Assembly: GCA_038225015.1 (NCBI GenBank)
Contig: JBBRFB010000010.1
Coordinates: 1-47,545 of the forward strand
Reading direction: 5' to 3'
DNA: 47,545 nt
Origin: Schlegelella_A sp038225015
GTDB lineage: Bacteria; Pseudomonadota; Gammaproteobacteria; Burkholderiales; Burkholderiaceae_C
In this document: positions 33,190 through 41,774 of the stretch, one piece after another
Layout: every line of letters begins with the position of its first letter
Position numbering within the stretch: position 1 is the first letter of the stretch
The notes under the pieces: generated by a model
Seen by the model: only the letters and a program-made list of their open reading frames with translations
Databases searched by the model: none
What the model was told of the DNA's origin: nothing
Made by a program: the position numbers and the translations under genes

Positions 33190-34131
33190 CTACCGCCACG
33201 TCGCCAGCAGCCAGATGCCGATCAGCACGAGAACGGTACCGGCGGCGATCCATGCGGTGAAGGGCTCGCCGAGGATGACGATACTCATGAAGATCGTCGA
33301 GAGCGGGCCGATCATGCCCGTCTGCGCTGCGATCGACGCGCCGACGCGCTCGATCGCCAGCATCACCATCAGCACCGGCGCGAAGGTGCACAGCGTCGCG
33401 TTCAGCACCGACAGCCAGATCACCTGCGGCGCCACGGCAAAGGCAGCCATCGGCCGCAGAAGGAAGAACTGGGCGATGCAGAACAGGCAGGCGATGCTGG
33501 TCGCCAGCCCGGTCAGGCGCAAGGCGCCGATGCGCTTCACCTCCTCGCCGCTCATGATGAGGTAGATCGCATAGCTGACCGCACTGGCGAAGACGAGCGC
33601 GGCGCCGATCGCCGCCTGGCCGCCCTCGAACGACACCTCGTGCCCGAAGACGAGCAAGACGCCGCAGTAGCTGACTGCGAGGGCAATGACCTGCCGCTGC
33701 GTCACCCGGCGCTTGAAGACGACGGCGCCGATTGCCAGCACCAACGTCGGATTGAGGTACAGGATCAGCCGCTCGAGGCTCGCCGTGATGTAGGCGAGGC
33801 CGGCGAAATCCAGAAAGCTTGCCAGGTAGTAGCCGCTGAAGCCGAGCCCCGTGACGACCAGCCAGTCGCGACGCGTCAGCGCGGGCCTGCCGCGCCCGGC
33901 CCACCACGCCAGCAGCGCGAACAGCGGCAGCGCGAAGAGCATCCGGTACATGATGAGCGTCACCGCGTCGACGCCGTAGCGATAGGCTAGCTTGACGATG
34001 ATCGCCTTGCCGGAAAAAGCGATCGATCCCGCCATCGCCAGCGCGACGCCGGACCAGACAGGCGAGGGCGGCGCGAGGGCCGGCTGCGGCGAGCGAACTT
34101 CCGCGGCGGTCTCGGGGCCCATCGACTTCAT
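33190..34131 (-). CDS. EamA-family (DMT) transporter
   Basis: 313-residue permease with two EamA repeats and 10 helices. The first helix starts near residue 25 (VWSGVALAMAGSIAFSGKAIIVKLAYRYG); the second repeat near 170 begins AAIGAALVFASAVSYAIYLIMSGE. The family pattern LIMYRMLFALPLFALLAWW is present. The start may be the ATG complement at 34129-34131 or an in-frame ATG at 34120-34122. It lies 34 bases after the gamma-glutamyltransferase gene on the same strand, so export of a peptide-derived amino acid is possible but unproven. Confidence 0.88.
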   Translation of the reverse strand: MKSMGPETAAEVRSPQPALAPPSPVWSGVALAMAGSIAFSGKAIIVKLAYRYGVDAVTLIMYRMLFALPLFALLAWWAGRGRPALTRRDWLVVTGLGFSGYYLASFLDFAGLAYITASLERLILYLNPTLVLAIGAVVFKRRVTQRQVIALAVSYCGVLLVFGHEVSFEGGQAAIGAALVFASAVSYAIYLIMSGEEVKRIGALRLTGLATSIACLFCIAQFFLLRPMAAFAVAPQVIWLSVLNATLCTFAPVLMVMLAIERVGASIAAQTGMIGPLSTIFMSIVILGEPFTAWIAAGTVLVLIGIWLLATWR

Positions 34132-34165
34132 CCCGGCCAGCGCCGCCGTGCCGCGAGGCACTGGC

Positions 34166-35785
34166 TCAGTAGCCGGCAGCCTGTCCGTCGCGACGCGAAT
34201 CGCTGGCAGCCACGTAACCGTCGGAGCCGGGATCGCCGAGCCGCCAGATGAACTGGCCGGCGCCGAAGTCCTGGTAGCTGTCGTGCATGACGGCGACCTG
34301 ATGGCCGCGGTCGACGAGCCCCTGGACGGTGGTCGGGTCCATCGTCCCCTCGACGTTGATCTCGAGCCCCTCGTTGACGCGCCAGCGCGGCGCATCGCAC
34401 GCGGCCTGCGGCTGCTGGCCGTGCGCGAGCATGCGAACGAGCGTCTGCAGATGGCCTTGCGGCTGCATGTTGCCACCCATGACGCCGAAGCTCATCTGCG
34501 CCTGGCCGTCCTTCGTGAGAAAGGCGGGAATGATCGTGTGGAACGGCCGTCGGCCCGGAGCGACGCAGTTCGGGCTCGCGGGATCGAGGACAAAGCCGTG
34601 GCCGCGATTCTGCAGCGACAGGCCCCAGCCGGGCACGACCACGCCGGAGCCGAAGCCCATGTAGTTGCTCTGGATGAAGCTGACCATCATGCCGTGCTCA
34701 TCGGCGGCGGTGAGATAGATCGTGCCGCCCTTCGGTGGCTGGCCGTGGCCGAAGCGCTGCGCACGCTTCGGGTCGATCAACCGGGCGCGCTCGGCGAGGT
34801 AGCCCTCGTCGAGCATCTGGGCAGGCGTCAGGCGCATCGACGCCGAATCGGCGACGTGCTCGTAGACGTCGGCAAAGGCGAGCTTCATCGCCTCGATCTG
34901 CAGGTGCTGGCACTCTGCGCCGTCGACCGGCCGCGACGGGACGTCGAAGTGGCGCAGGATGCCGAGCGCGACAAGCGCGGCAATGCCCTGGCCGTTCGGC
35001 GGGATCTCGTGCAGGCGGTGGCCGTAGGCGTCGATGCCGATGGTCTCGACCCACTCGGGCCGGTAGTCGGCCAGGTCTTTGACGGTCATGGCCCCGCCGG
35101 TCGCCGCGGCATGCGCCGCGAGGGCCCCGGCGATCTCGCCGCCGTAGAGGGCGGCGCCACGGGTCTCGGCAATGACACGCAACGACCGCGCTGCGCCAGG
35201 AAACTCGAACCGCTCGCCGACCTCGGGCACACGACCCTTAGGCAGGAACGCGTCGCTCCATCCCGGCTGCGCCTTCATGAGAGGTGCGGCCGCTTGCCAC
35301 TTCTGCTGCACGACGATGGGCACGCCATAGCCGCGCTCGGCAATCTCGATGGCCGGCGCCAGCAGGTCGGCGAAGGGGAGCTTGCCGAAGCGTTCCGACA
35401 TCGCCACCCAGGACGCCACGGCACCCGGGACGGTGACCGAGTCCCAGCCGCGCACGGGCGGTCGGGCCGCGTCGCGACCATGCCTCTTGCGGAAATACTC
35501 CGGCGTCCAGGCGCGCGGCGCCGGGCCAGACGCGTTCAGGCCGTGCAGGCGGTCGCCGTCCCAGAGAATGCAGAAGGCATCGGAGCCGAGGCCGTTGCTG
35601 CACGGCTCGACGATGGTCATCGTTGCCGCCGCCGCGATCGCTGCGTCGACCGCGTTGCCGCCCTGCTGCAGGATGCGCAGGCCCGCCTGCGCGCCCAGCG
35701 GATGCGACGTCGAGACGACGTTGCGCGCGAACACCGGCAGCCGCGTCGAGGGGTAGCCCGTGTTCCAGTCGAATCGATGGCTCAT
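34166..35785 (-). CDS. Gamma-glutamyltransferase family protein
   Basis: 539-residue N-terminal-nucleophile hydrolase of the GGT group, which removes or transfers gamma-glutamyl groups from glutathione or related amides and is made as a proenzyme that self-cleaves. The N-terminal subunit has VVSTSHPLGAQAGLRILQQGGNAVDAAIAAA. The processing site is before Thr355 in KGGTIYLT. Classical GGTs have Thr-Thr or Thr-Ser here; this one has Thr-Ile. No signal peptide is visible, unlike secreted GGTs, so it is cytosolic, as in some YwrD-like members. It follows tctA after 15 bases and probably acts on whatever TctAB imports. Confidence 0.9.
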   Translation of the reverse strand: MSHRFDWNTGYPSTRLPVFARNVVSTSHPLGAQAGLRILQQGGNAVDAAIAAAATMTIVEPCSNGLGSDAFCILWDGDRLHGLNASGPAPRAWTPEYFRKRHGRDAARPPVRGWDSVTVPGAVASWVAMSERFGKLPFADLLAPAIEIAERGYGVPIVVQQKWQAAAPLMKAQPGWSDAFLPKGRVPEVGERFEFPGAARSLRVIAETRGAALYGGEIAGALAAHAAATGGAMTVKDLADYRPEWVETIGIDAYGHRLHEIPPNGQGIAALVALGILRHFDVPSRPVDGAECQHLQIEAMKLAFADVYEHVADSASMRLTPAQMLDEGYLAERARLIDPKRAQRFGHGQPPKGGTIYLTAADEHGMMVSFIQSNYMGFGSGVVVPGWGLSLQNRGHGFVLDPASPNCVAPGRRPFHTIIPAFLTKDGQAQMSFGVMGGNMQPQGHLQTLVRMLAHGQQPQAACDAPRWRVNEGLEINVEGTMDPTTVQGLVDRGHQVAVMHDSYQDFGAGQFIWRLGDPGSDGYVAASDSRRDGQAAGY

Positions 35786-35800
35786 GTCGTCGCTTTCAGT

Positions 35801-37306
35801 TCAGTCTTCATGGAAGGCAACTTCCCGCTTCTTCCTGATCGAGGGCAAGGTGACGATGACGATCAGCAGGGCGGCCGCGATGAGCAGGCCCGCCGACAGC
35901 GGCCTGCTGACGAATGTTCCCCAGTCGCCGCGCGACAGCAGCAGCGCCCGCCGCAGATTCTCTTCCATCATCGGCCCGAGGATGAAGCCGAGCAGAAGCG
36001 GTGCCGGCTCGCAGCCGAGCTTGTAGAAGACGTAGCCCACGAACGCGAAGATCGACGTCATGTAGACGTCGAAGTTGCTGTTGTTGAGCGTATAGGTACC
36101 GATGCAGCAGAAGAGCGCGATCGCTGGAAAGAGGAACCGGTAGGGCACGGTCAGCAGCTTGATCCAGATGCCGATCAGCGGCAGGTTGAGCACGACCAGC
36201 ATCAGGTTGCCGATCCACATCGAGGCGATCAGGCCCCAGAAGAGCTGCGGGTTCGACGTCATCACCTGCGGGCCGGGCTGGATGCCCTTGATCATCATCG
36301 CGCCGACCATCAGCGCCATCACCGGATTGGACGGGATGCCGAGCGTGAGCATCGGGATGAACGAGGTCTGCGCTCCGGCGTTGTTGGCGCTCTCCGGCCC
36401 GGCGACGCCGCGGATGTCTCCCTTGCCGAAGGTGCCACTCGCGCCGGCGACCTTCTTCTCGAGCGCGTACGACGCGAACGACGAGAGCAGCGCGCCGCCG
36501 CCCGGCAGGACGCCGAGGATCGAGCCCAGCCCCGTGCCGCGAACGACCGCCGGCCAGGCGTTGTGAAAGTCCTTGCGGGTCGGCCACAGGCCCTTGACCT
36601 TCCTGGTGAAGACCTCGCGGTGCTCGGCCGGCTGGCCGAGGTTGGCGATGATTTCGCCGAAGCCGAACACGCCCATGGCGATGACGACGAAGCCGATGCC
36701 GTCGGTCAGCTCGGGAATGTCGAAGCTGTAGCGCGCCGTGCCGGAGATCACGTCGGTGTTGATCTGCGCCAGCAACAGCCCGAGCACGATCATGCCGATC
36801 GCCTTGATGAGCGATCCCGAGGCGAGGACGACGGCGCCGATGAGGCCGAGCACCATCAGCGAGAAGTACTCGGCGGGGCCGAACTTGAAGGCCAGCTCGG
36901 TGAGCGGCGGCGCCAGTGCGGCGATGACCACGGTGCCAACGCAGCCGGCGAAGAACGAGCCCAGGGCGGCCACCGAAAGGGCAGCGCCGGCGCGGCCCTG
37001 GCGCGCCATCTGGTAGCCGTCGATCGCCGTCACGACCGACGACGATTCGCCTGGCACGTTGATCAGGATGGCGGTGGTCGAGCCACCGTACTGCGCGCCG
37101 TAGTAGATACCGGCGAGCATGATCAGCGCCGGGGTTGCATCGAGCCCGTAGATCGTCGGCAGCAGCATGGCGATCGTCGCCACCGGGCCGATCCCCGGGA
37201 GCACGCCGATCATCGTGCCGAGCATGGCGCCGAAGAACGCGTAAAGCAGGTTCTGGATGGTGAATGCGACGCCGAAGCCGAGCGCGAGATTGCTGATCAG
37301 GTCCAT
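35801..37306 (-). CDS. tctA: Tripartite tricarboxylate transporter large permease
   Basis: 501-residue TctA-family membrane protein with about 12 helices. The signature near the N-terminus is GTMIGVLPGIGPVATIAMLLP (residues 30-50), followed by YYGAQYGGSTTAILINVPGE, and the second family block is LGSILGVLPGGGALLSSFASYALEKK. Uptake of citrate-like di- or tricarboxylates is driven by an ion gradient. A TctC binding protein, required for such systems, is not encoded next to it. The ATG complement is 37304-37306. Order is tctB-tctA-ggt on the minus strand. Confidence 0.95.
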   Translation of the reverse strand: MDLISNLALGFGVAFTIQNLLYAFFGAMLGTMIGVLPGIGPVATIAMLLPTIYGLDATPALIMLAGIYYGAQYGGSTTAILINVPGESSSVVTAIDGYQMARQGRAGAALSVAALGSFFAGCVGTVVIAALAPPLTELAFKFGPAEYFSLMVLGLIGAVVLASGSLIKAIGMIVLGLLLAQINTDVISGTARYSFDIPELTDGIGFVVIAMGVFGFGEIIANLGQPAEHREVFTRKVKGLWPTRKDFHNAWPAVVRGTGLGSILGVLPGGGALLSSFASYALEKKVAGASGTFGKGDIRGVAGPESANNAGAQTSFIPMLTLGIPSNPVMALMVGAMMIKGIQPGPQVMTSNPQLFWGLIASMWIGNLMLVVLNLPLIGIWIKLLTVPYRFLFPAIALFCCIGTYTLNNSNFDVYMTSIFAFVGYVFYKLGCEPAPLLLGFILGPMMEENLRRALLLSRGDWGTFVSRPLSAGLLIAAALLIVIVTLPSIRKKREVAFHED

Positions 37307-37342
37307 GCGGTCGGGCGGCTCTTGGCGACTTACGGTCGGTGC

Positions 37343-37861
37343 TCAGCGCAGGAACCAGGGCCAGACGGGGATCGTGAGACTCAGGCCCCAGACGAAAATC
37401 ATCCATGAGCCGATGGTGAGCACGACGGCGTTGCCGAGCACGCCTTTCCAGCGAAACTCGTCGCCCGCCAGGCTGGTGATGAAGATCAGGACCGGGATGG
37501 TGAGCGCCAGCCCGAGCGGCTCGAGCATGACCGCGAAGATCGCGATGGCAGCGACGATGACGACCAACGGACGCCAGGCGATGCTGCCGATCGGATCGCC
37601 ACCGCTGCTTTCGATGGTCAGCGACTTGAAAAGCACGATCGCTCCCAGGGCCGCCAGAAGGATGGCCAGGCCGAGCGGGAAATAGCCGGCGCCGGGATGC
37701 GCCGACAGTTGCTGGAAGCGGGCCCACAGGCCGGTGTTGCAAGGATCGTTCGCCGGGCAGGCGGCGCCCATGCTGTAGTTCGTCGCGCCGATCGCGAAGA
37801 TGACGCCGACGACGATGAACATCAACCCCGACCAGAAGTCGCGCGCGCTCTTGATCTTCAA
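37343..37861 (-). CDS. tctB: Tripartite tricarboxylate transporter small permease (TctB)
   Basis: 172-residue membrane protein with four helices. The N-terminus MKIKSARDFWSGLMFIVVGVIF is the typical TctB opening, which supports the TTG start (complement 37859-37861) with AAGGA seven bases upstream rather than the ATG at codon 13. The middle loop PGAGYFPLGLAILLAALGAIVLF (about 60-82) is the family signature. It is the first gene of the tctBA-ggt unit. A TAGAAT with surrounding inverted repeat lies 46 bases upstream. Confidence 0.9.
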   Translation of the reverse strand: MKIKSARDFWSGLMFIVVGVIFAIGATNYSMGAACPANDPCNTGLWARFQQLSAHPGAGYFPLGLAILLAALGAIVLFKSLTIESSGGDPIGSIAWRPLVVIVAAIAIFAVMLEPLGLALTIPVLIFITSLAGDEFRWKGVLGNAVVLTIGSWMIFVWGLSLTIPVWPWFLR

Positions 37862-37899
37862 CCCGACTTCCTTCGCGGCCCGTGCCCGGCCATGGCAAG

Positions 37900-37918
37900 G
37901 CTGCCGATTCTAGGCAGC
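37900..37918 (-). promoter_or_regulatory. Candidate promoter and operator of tctBA-ggt
   Basis: On the minus strand TAGAAT (37907-37912) is a good -10 element and lies inside a 6-bp inverted repeat GCTGCC-N7-GGCAGC (37900-37918). No clear -35 is seen at the normal distance. A dimeric protein binding the repeat would block RNA polymerase. Confidence 0.4.
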
Positions 37919-37988
37919 GGGAGGCGGCGAGCCCGACATCGTTTACACCGATCGCAGACACGCGGCCGCGCGCCGCGCTGCTGCGACG

Positions 37989-39926
37989 CTACTCCCAGGC
38001 CGGCGTCGCGCGCAGCACTTCGTCGAGCGTGGTCAGACCCTCGGCGACCTTCATCGCACCGGCGAGGCGCAGCGGCCTGAGGCCATCCTGCAAGGCCTGC
38101 GCCCGCAGCTGGCTCTCGTTGCACACCGGCTGGATGGCGCTCCTCGCCGCGTCGCTTACGGTGAGCAGCTCGAACAGTCCGGCGCGACCGCGGTAGCCGG
38201 TCATCCGGCACTCGAGGCAGCCGACAGCCTTGTACGGACGCACGCCGCCGTTCAGCCGCCAGGGCTTGACGACCTCGTGCAGCGTCTCTCGGGTCACCGC
38301 CTCGTCGGGCACCTTGCAGGCGGCGCAGAGCGTGCGCACCAACCGCTGCGCGAGCACGCCGATCAGCGTCGAGCCGATCAGGTAAGGGGCCACGCCGAGA
38401 TCGTTCAGGCGCGTGATGGCCGACGCCGAATCGTTCGTGTGCAGGGTCGAGAAGACGAGGTGGCCGGTGAGCGAGGCCTGGATCGCCATGTCGGCGGTCT
38501 GCAGGTCGCGGATCTCGCCGACCATGATGATGTCGGGATCCTGGCGCATCAGCGCGCGCAGGCCCTCCGAGAAATTGAGATCGATCGCGGTCTGCACCTG
38601 CGTCTGGTTGAACGCCGGCTGGATCATCTCGATCGGATCCTCGATCGTGCAGACGTTGACCTCGTCGGTGGCGAGGCGGCGCAGCGTCGAGTAGAGCGTC
38701 GTCGTCTTGCCGGAGCCGGTCGGGCCGGTGACGAGGATGATGCCGTGCGGCTTGGCGACGAGCTCTTCCCAGCGGCGACCGTCATGGCTGCCGAAGCCGA
38801 GGTTCTCGAGCGACTTGACGGTGGTGTCGGGATCGAAGATCCGCATCACCATCTTCTCGCCGAACGCCGTCGGCAGCGTCGACAGTCGCATCTCGACCTC
38901 GTCGCCGGCCGGGTTGCGAACCTTGATGCGGCCGTCGAGCGGGCGCCTCCGCTCGACGACGTCCATCCGGCCGAGCAGCTTGACCCGCGCCACCATCGCC
39001 CCCATCACGCCGGGCGGCAGTTGATACACGGTATGCATGACGCCGTCGATGCGAAAGCGGATGACGCTTCTTTCCCGTCGCGGCTCGAGGTGGATGTCGG
39101 AGGCGCGCTGATCGAACGCGTATTGCCAGAGCCAGTCGACGACCTGGATGATTCCCGAGTCGTTGGCATCGAGCTGCTTCGAACTCTTGCCGAGCTCGAC
39201 CAGCTGCTCGAAGTTGGCCAGCGCCGACGACTCGCCGGTCTTGGTCGCGTTGCGCACCGAGCGCGAGAGCGCGTAGAACTCGGTCGTGTAGCGCGAGATC
39301 TCGACCGGGTTGACGAGAACGAGGCGAACGGTTCGCCGCGTGTGCGCCTCGATCTCGGAAAGCCACCCGGTGTCGAGCGGCTCGCAGGTGGCGATCGTCA
39401 CCTCGGTCGGGCCGAAGGTGAGCGGCAGCGCGTGCCGGCGCTCGGCATAGTTGATCGACATGACGTCGGCGACGCGGCCGACGTCGACCTTCAGCGGATC
39501 GATCCGCACGTATGGCAGGTTGCTTCGCTTGGCCAGCCATTCGGTGAGCGTCTCGGTGTCGAGCACCTTGCCGTCGCCCTGGCGGCTGAGGCCGGCGCCG
39601 CCGATGCGCACGAGCGGATGCTGGGCACTGTCGCCGCCGGCGAAGCGGCGCGCCGTGCGTTCGACGTCGTCGGGGCTAAGCACCTTGTCTTCGCGCAGCC
39701 AGGCGAGCACGGTCTGCCAGGTGAGCTTGCCGTGGGTCTTGACGGTGAGCGAGAGGTCGGTGGCCGCGAACGTCGAGCTGCGCGGCTGCACCACCGAGGC
39801 CACGAAACCCGGATCCCCCGCGGTCGGCGGCTTCGGCGGCGGCCGGGCGGCGTCGCGGTGCACGGGTCGAACGCCGGAGCCGGCCGGGGGGACGTGGACG
39901 TCGGGGCGCGCGCTCTTGGTGGTCAT
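37989..39926 (-). CDS. GspE/PulE-family secretion or pilus ATPase
   Basis: 645-residue hexameric AAA-like ATPase of the type II secretion / type IV pilus group. The N-terminal 70 residues are Pro/Ala-rich and probably unstructured, then an MshEN-like domain runs about 70-230. The ATPase domain has Walker A GPTGSGKTTT starting at residue 401, the Asp box CTIEDPIE, Walker B DPDIIMVGEIRD and a His box. A zinc motif follows: two Cys in CAAC and two in CLEC before RMTGYRGR. All key residues are intact. No gspF, pilC or pseudopilin gene is nearby, so its machine is elsewhere. Its start overlaps the preceding stop (ATGA). Confidence 0.92.
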   Translation of the reverse strand: MTTKSARPDVHVPPAGSGVRPVHRDAARPPPKPPTAGDPGFVASVVQPRSSTFAATDLSLTVKTHGKLTWQTVLAWLREDKVLSPDDVERTARRFAGGDSAQHPLVRIGGAGLSRQGDGKVLDTETLTEWLAKRSNLPYVRIDPLKVDVGRVADVMSINYAERRHALPLTFGPTEVTIATCEPLDTGWLSEIEAHTRRTVRLVLVNPVEISRYTTEFYALSRSVRNATKTGESSALANFEQLVELGKSSKQLDANDSGIIQVVDWLWQYAFDQRASDIHLEPRRERSVIRFRIDGVMHTVYQLPPGVMGAMVARVKLLGRMDVVERRRPLDGRIKVRNPAGDEVEMRLSTLPTAFGEKMVMRIFDPDTTVKSLENLGFGSHDGRRWEELVAKPHGIILVTGPTGSGKTTTLYSTLRRLATDEVNVCTIEDPIEMIQPAFNQTQVQTAIDLNFSEGLRALMRQDPDIIMVGEIRDLQTADMAIQASLTGHLVFSTLHTNDSASAITRLNDLGVAPYLIGSTLIGVLAQRLVRTLCAACKVPDEAVTRETLHEVVKPWRLNGGVRPYKAVGCLECRMTGYRGRAGLFELLTVSDAARSAIQPVCNESQLRAQALQDGLRPLRLAGAMKVAEGLTTLDEVLRATPAWE

Positions 39927-40708
39927 GCAGGCGGGAGGTCGGGAAGGGGCGGCGGCATCGCAGCCGAGAAGGCGTGCATCATGCGCAGCCACTTGCGGGC
40001 TGGGAGCTTCCAGCGAGTTTCGATGTTTTCGGCGCGCCGGGCAAGGAGGTCCAGCCCCGCGGGCGTGACTTGCTTCATCGCAATGGCAACGGTGTTGCCT
40101 TCGCGTGTCGGGCGCAGGCGCAGGACCGAGTCGGCACCGAACGCAGCGGCAATCCGCTCCATGCTGAGCTCGCAGCTCGCATCGCGTCCGAAAAGGTTGA
40201 CCGTCATGACGCCGCCGGCCGCGAGCAGCCCGTGGCAGTCCCGATAGAAGTCGGCGCTGTCCAGCACCGGAGCAGCGGCCTCGTGGTCGTAGAGGTCGAC
40301 CATCAGCGCATCGACAGTGCCCCGTCGTTGTGGATCGGCCGCGAAGGCGCCGGCATCGCCGATCCGCACCTGCAGGCGCTGCGAGTCGGCCGGCAGGCGG
40401 AACCAGCGACGGCAGACCTCGACGACGCGCGGGTTCAGTTCGACCGCCGTGGTCCGCATGCGCAGCCGGCCGACGCAGAAACGGGTGATCGCCGCGGCCC
40501 CGAGGCCGAGCTGCACCGCGTGCCCGTGGGTCACCTCGGCCTCGTCGCGAAAGAGCATCCAGGCCATCATCCGCTGCACGTACTCCAGCTCGATCGCGAG
40601 CGGCGCCTCGAGCCGCATCGCGCCCTGGATCCAGGGCGTGCCGAGATGCAGGTAACGCACCCCCGACGATTCCGACACAGTCACCTCGGGCAGCGCCGTC
40701 GGCCTCAT
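39923..40708 (-). CDS. Spermidine synthase-like class I methyltransferase-fold protein
   Basis: 261-residue protein with the polyamine-synthase/methyltransferase fold. Seen: THGHAVQLGLGAAAITRF (nucleotide-binding glycine-rich loop near residue 65), TAVELNPRVVEVCRRWF (acidic residue binding the ribose), and DALMVDLYDHEAAAPVLDSADFYRDC, corresponding to the catalytic region of SpeE. It lacks the N-terminal beta-sheet domain of full SpeE, so aminopropyl transfer is uncertain; a methyltransferase role is possible. Its start overlaps tatD by four bases and its stop overlaps the ATPase by four, so the three are one translationally coupled operon. Confidence 0.85.
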   Translation of the reverse strand: MRPTALPEVTVSESSGVRYLHLGTPWIQGAMRLEAPLAIELEYVQRMMAWMLFRDEAEVTHGHAVQLGLGAAAITRFCVGRLRMRTTAVELNPRVVEVCRRWFRLPADSQRLQVRIGDAGAFAADPQRRGTVDALMVDLYDHEAAAPVLDSADFYRDCHGLLAAGGVMTVNLFGRDASCELSMERIAAAFGADSVLRLRPTREGNTVAIAMKQVTPAGLDLLARRAENIETRWKLPARKWLRMMHAFSAAMPPPLPDLPPA

Positions 40709-41613
40709 GCCCGCTCCAGCGCCGCCAGGCGTGGCAGCACGGCCTCGGCGTTGGCGTTGCTGGCCCGCGCCAGCGCGTCGGCATCGATGCCGCGAAGCCC
40801 GGCGAGCACGCCGGCGATGCGCGGCAGCTCGGCCGACTCGTTGCGCATGGCCGCGCCCGCAGCTCGCGCCGCGGCGGTGCGATAGAGCCATTGCGGCGCG
40901 ATGTCGGGCGAATCGGTCTCGAGGACGATGCTCGCGAGCGGCACCGACGCCGCGACACGACGGATCCGCAGCGCGCGGTCGAACGTCAGCGCGCCGCCGA
41001 AGCCGAGCTTGCAGCCGAGCTCGATGAAGGCAGCGGCCTGCTGCCCGCTGCCGTTGAAGGCGTGGGCGATACCGCCGCGCACGCGCGCCGCGCGCAGGTG
41101 CTTCAGCACGGTGTCGATCGAGCGGCGCACGTGCAGGATCACCGGCAGCCCGAACTCGCGCGCCAGCGCCAGCTGGGCGGCGAGAAAGCGGCCCTGGCGG
41201 TCGCGGTCGAGACCGGCAATGAAGTGGTCGAGACCGATCTCGCCGACGGCGACGAGGCGCCGGTCGTCGCGGTGGGCCTCGAGCGCCCGGCCGAGGACGA
41301 ACAGGTCGGCGTCGGCGGCCGCCCCGGTGCACATCGGATGGATGCCGAGCGCGTAGCTCAGGTCATGGCGATGCGCCAGCTCGCGAACGCGGTCGAAGTT
41401 GCCGACGTCGACCGCCGGCACGACGATCCGGCGCACGCCCGCAGCCCGGGCGCGGGCGACAACCGCCTCGCGATCGGCGTCGAACGCCGCGGCGTCGAGG
41501 TGGCAATGGGTGTCGATCCAGCCGGTCGCCGTCGACGGCAAGGGCCGCCCTGCCGCAGCGGCCGGTGAGCCTGCCGGCGACGCGGATTCGCCCGGTGCTG
41601 GGAGATTGGTCAC
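40705..41613 (-). CDS. TatD-family metal-dependent deoxyribonuclease
   Basis: 302-residue TIM-barrel hydrolase of the TatD family, cytosolic, acting as a metal-dependent nuclease in DNA repair or degradation. Metal ligands are visible: DTHCHLD near residues 34-40, VGEIGLDHF (Glu), ILHVRRS (His), GGIAHAFNGS (His) and VLETDSPD (Asp). The start is uncertain: GTG complement 41611-41613 gives a 30-residue N-terminal tail, while ATG complement 41662-41664 would add 17 more. No good ribosome binding site supports either. It is first in the operon and divergent from the HtrA-like gene. Confidence 0.9.
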   Translation of the reverse strand: MTNLPAPGESASPAGSPAAAAGRPLPSTATGWIDTHCHLDAAAFDADREAVVARARAAGVRRIVVPAVDVGNFDRVRELAHRHDLSYALGIHPMCTGAAADADLFVLGRALEAHRDDRRLVAVGEIGLDHFIAGLDRDRQGRFLAAQLALAREFGLPVILHVRRSIDTVLKHLRAARVRGGIAHAFNGSGQQAAAFIELGCKLGFGGALTFDRALRIRRVAASVPLASIVLETDSPDIAPQWLYRTAAARAAGAAMRNESAELPRIAGVLAGLRGIDADALARASNANAEAVLPRLAALERA

Positions 41614-41774
41614 GCCCGCGATGATGCCTCTCTCGTCGAGGCCGCCTTCGCTGTGACAGGGCATGGCCGGCGTGCTACCGTAGTGTCGAAAGGCGGCCCG
41701 CATCTTGCGTGCAAGCCGGTGCGGTGCGCCGGCGGCAAGGAGTCGTCGCTGACTGCGAACCGGGTGCAGACGCC

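Noticed and set aside
33992..37408. Plus-strand open frame of 1138 codons
   Set aside because: It lies opposite the EamA, GGT and tctA genes and has no recognisable domain; composition is Arg/Ala/Gly-rich as expected of a shadow frame.
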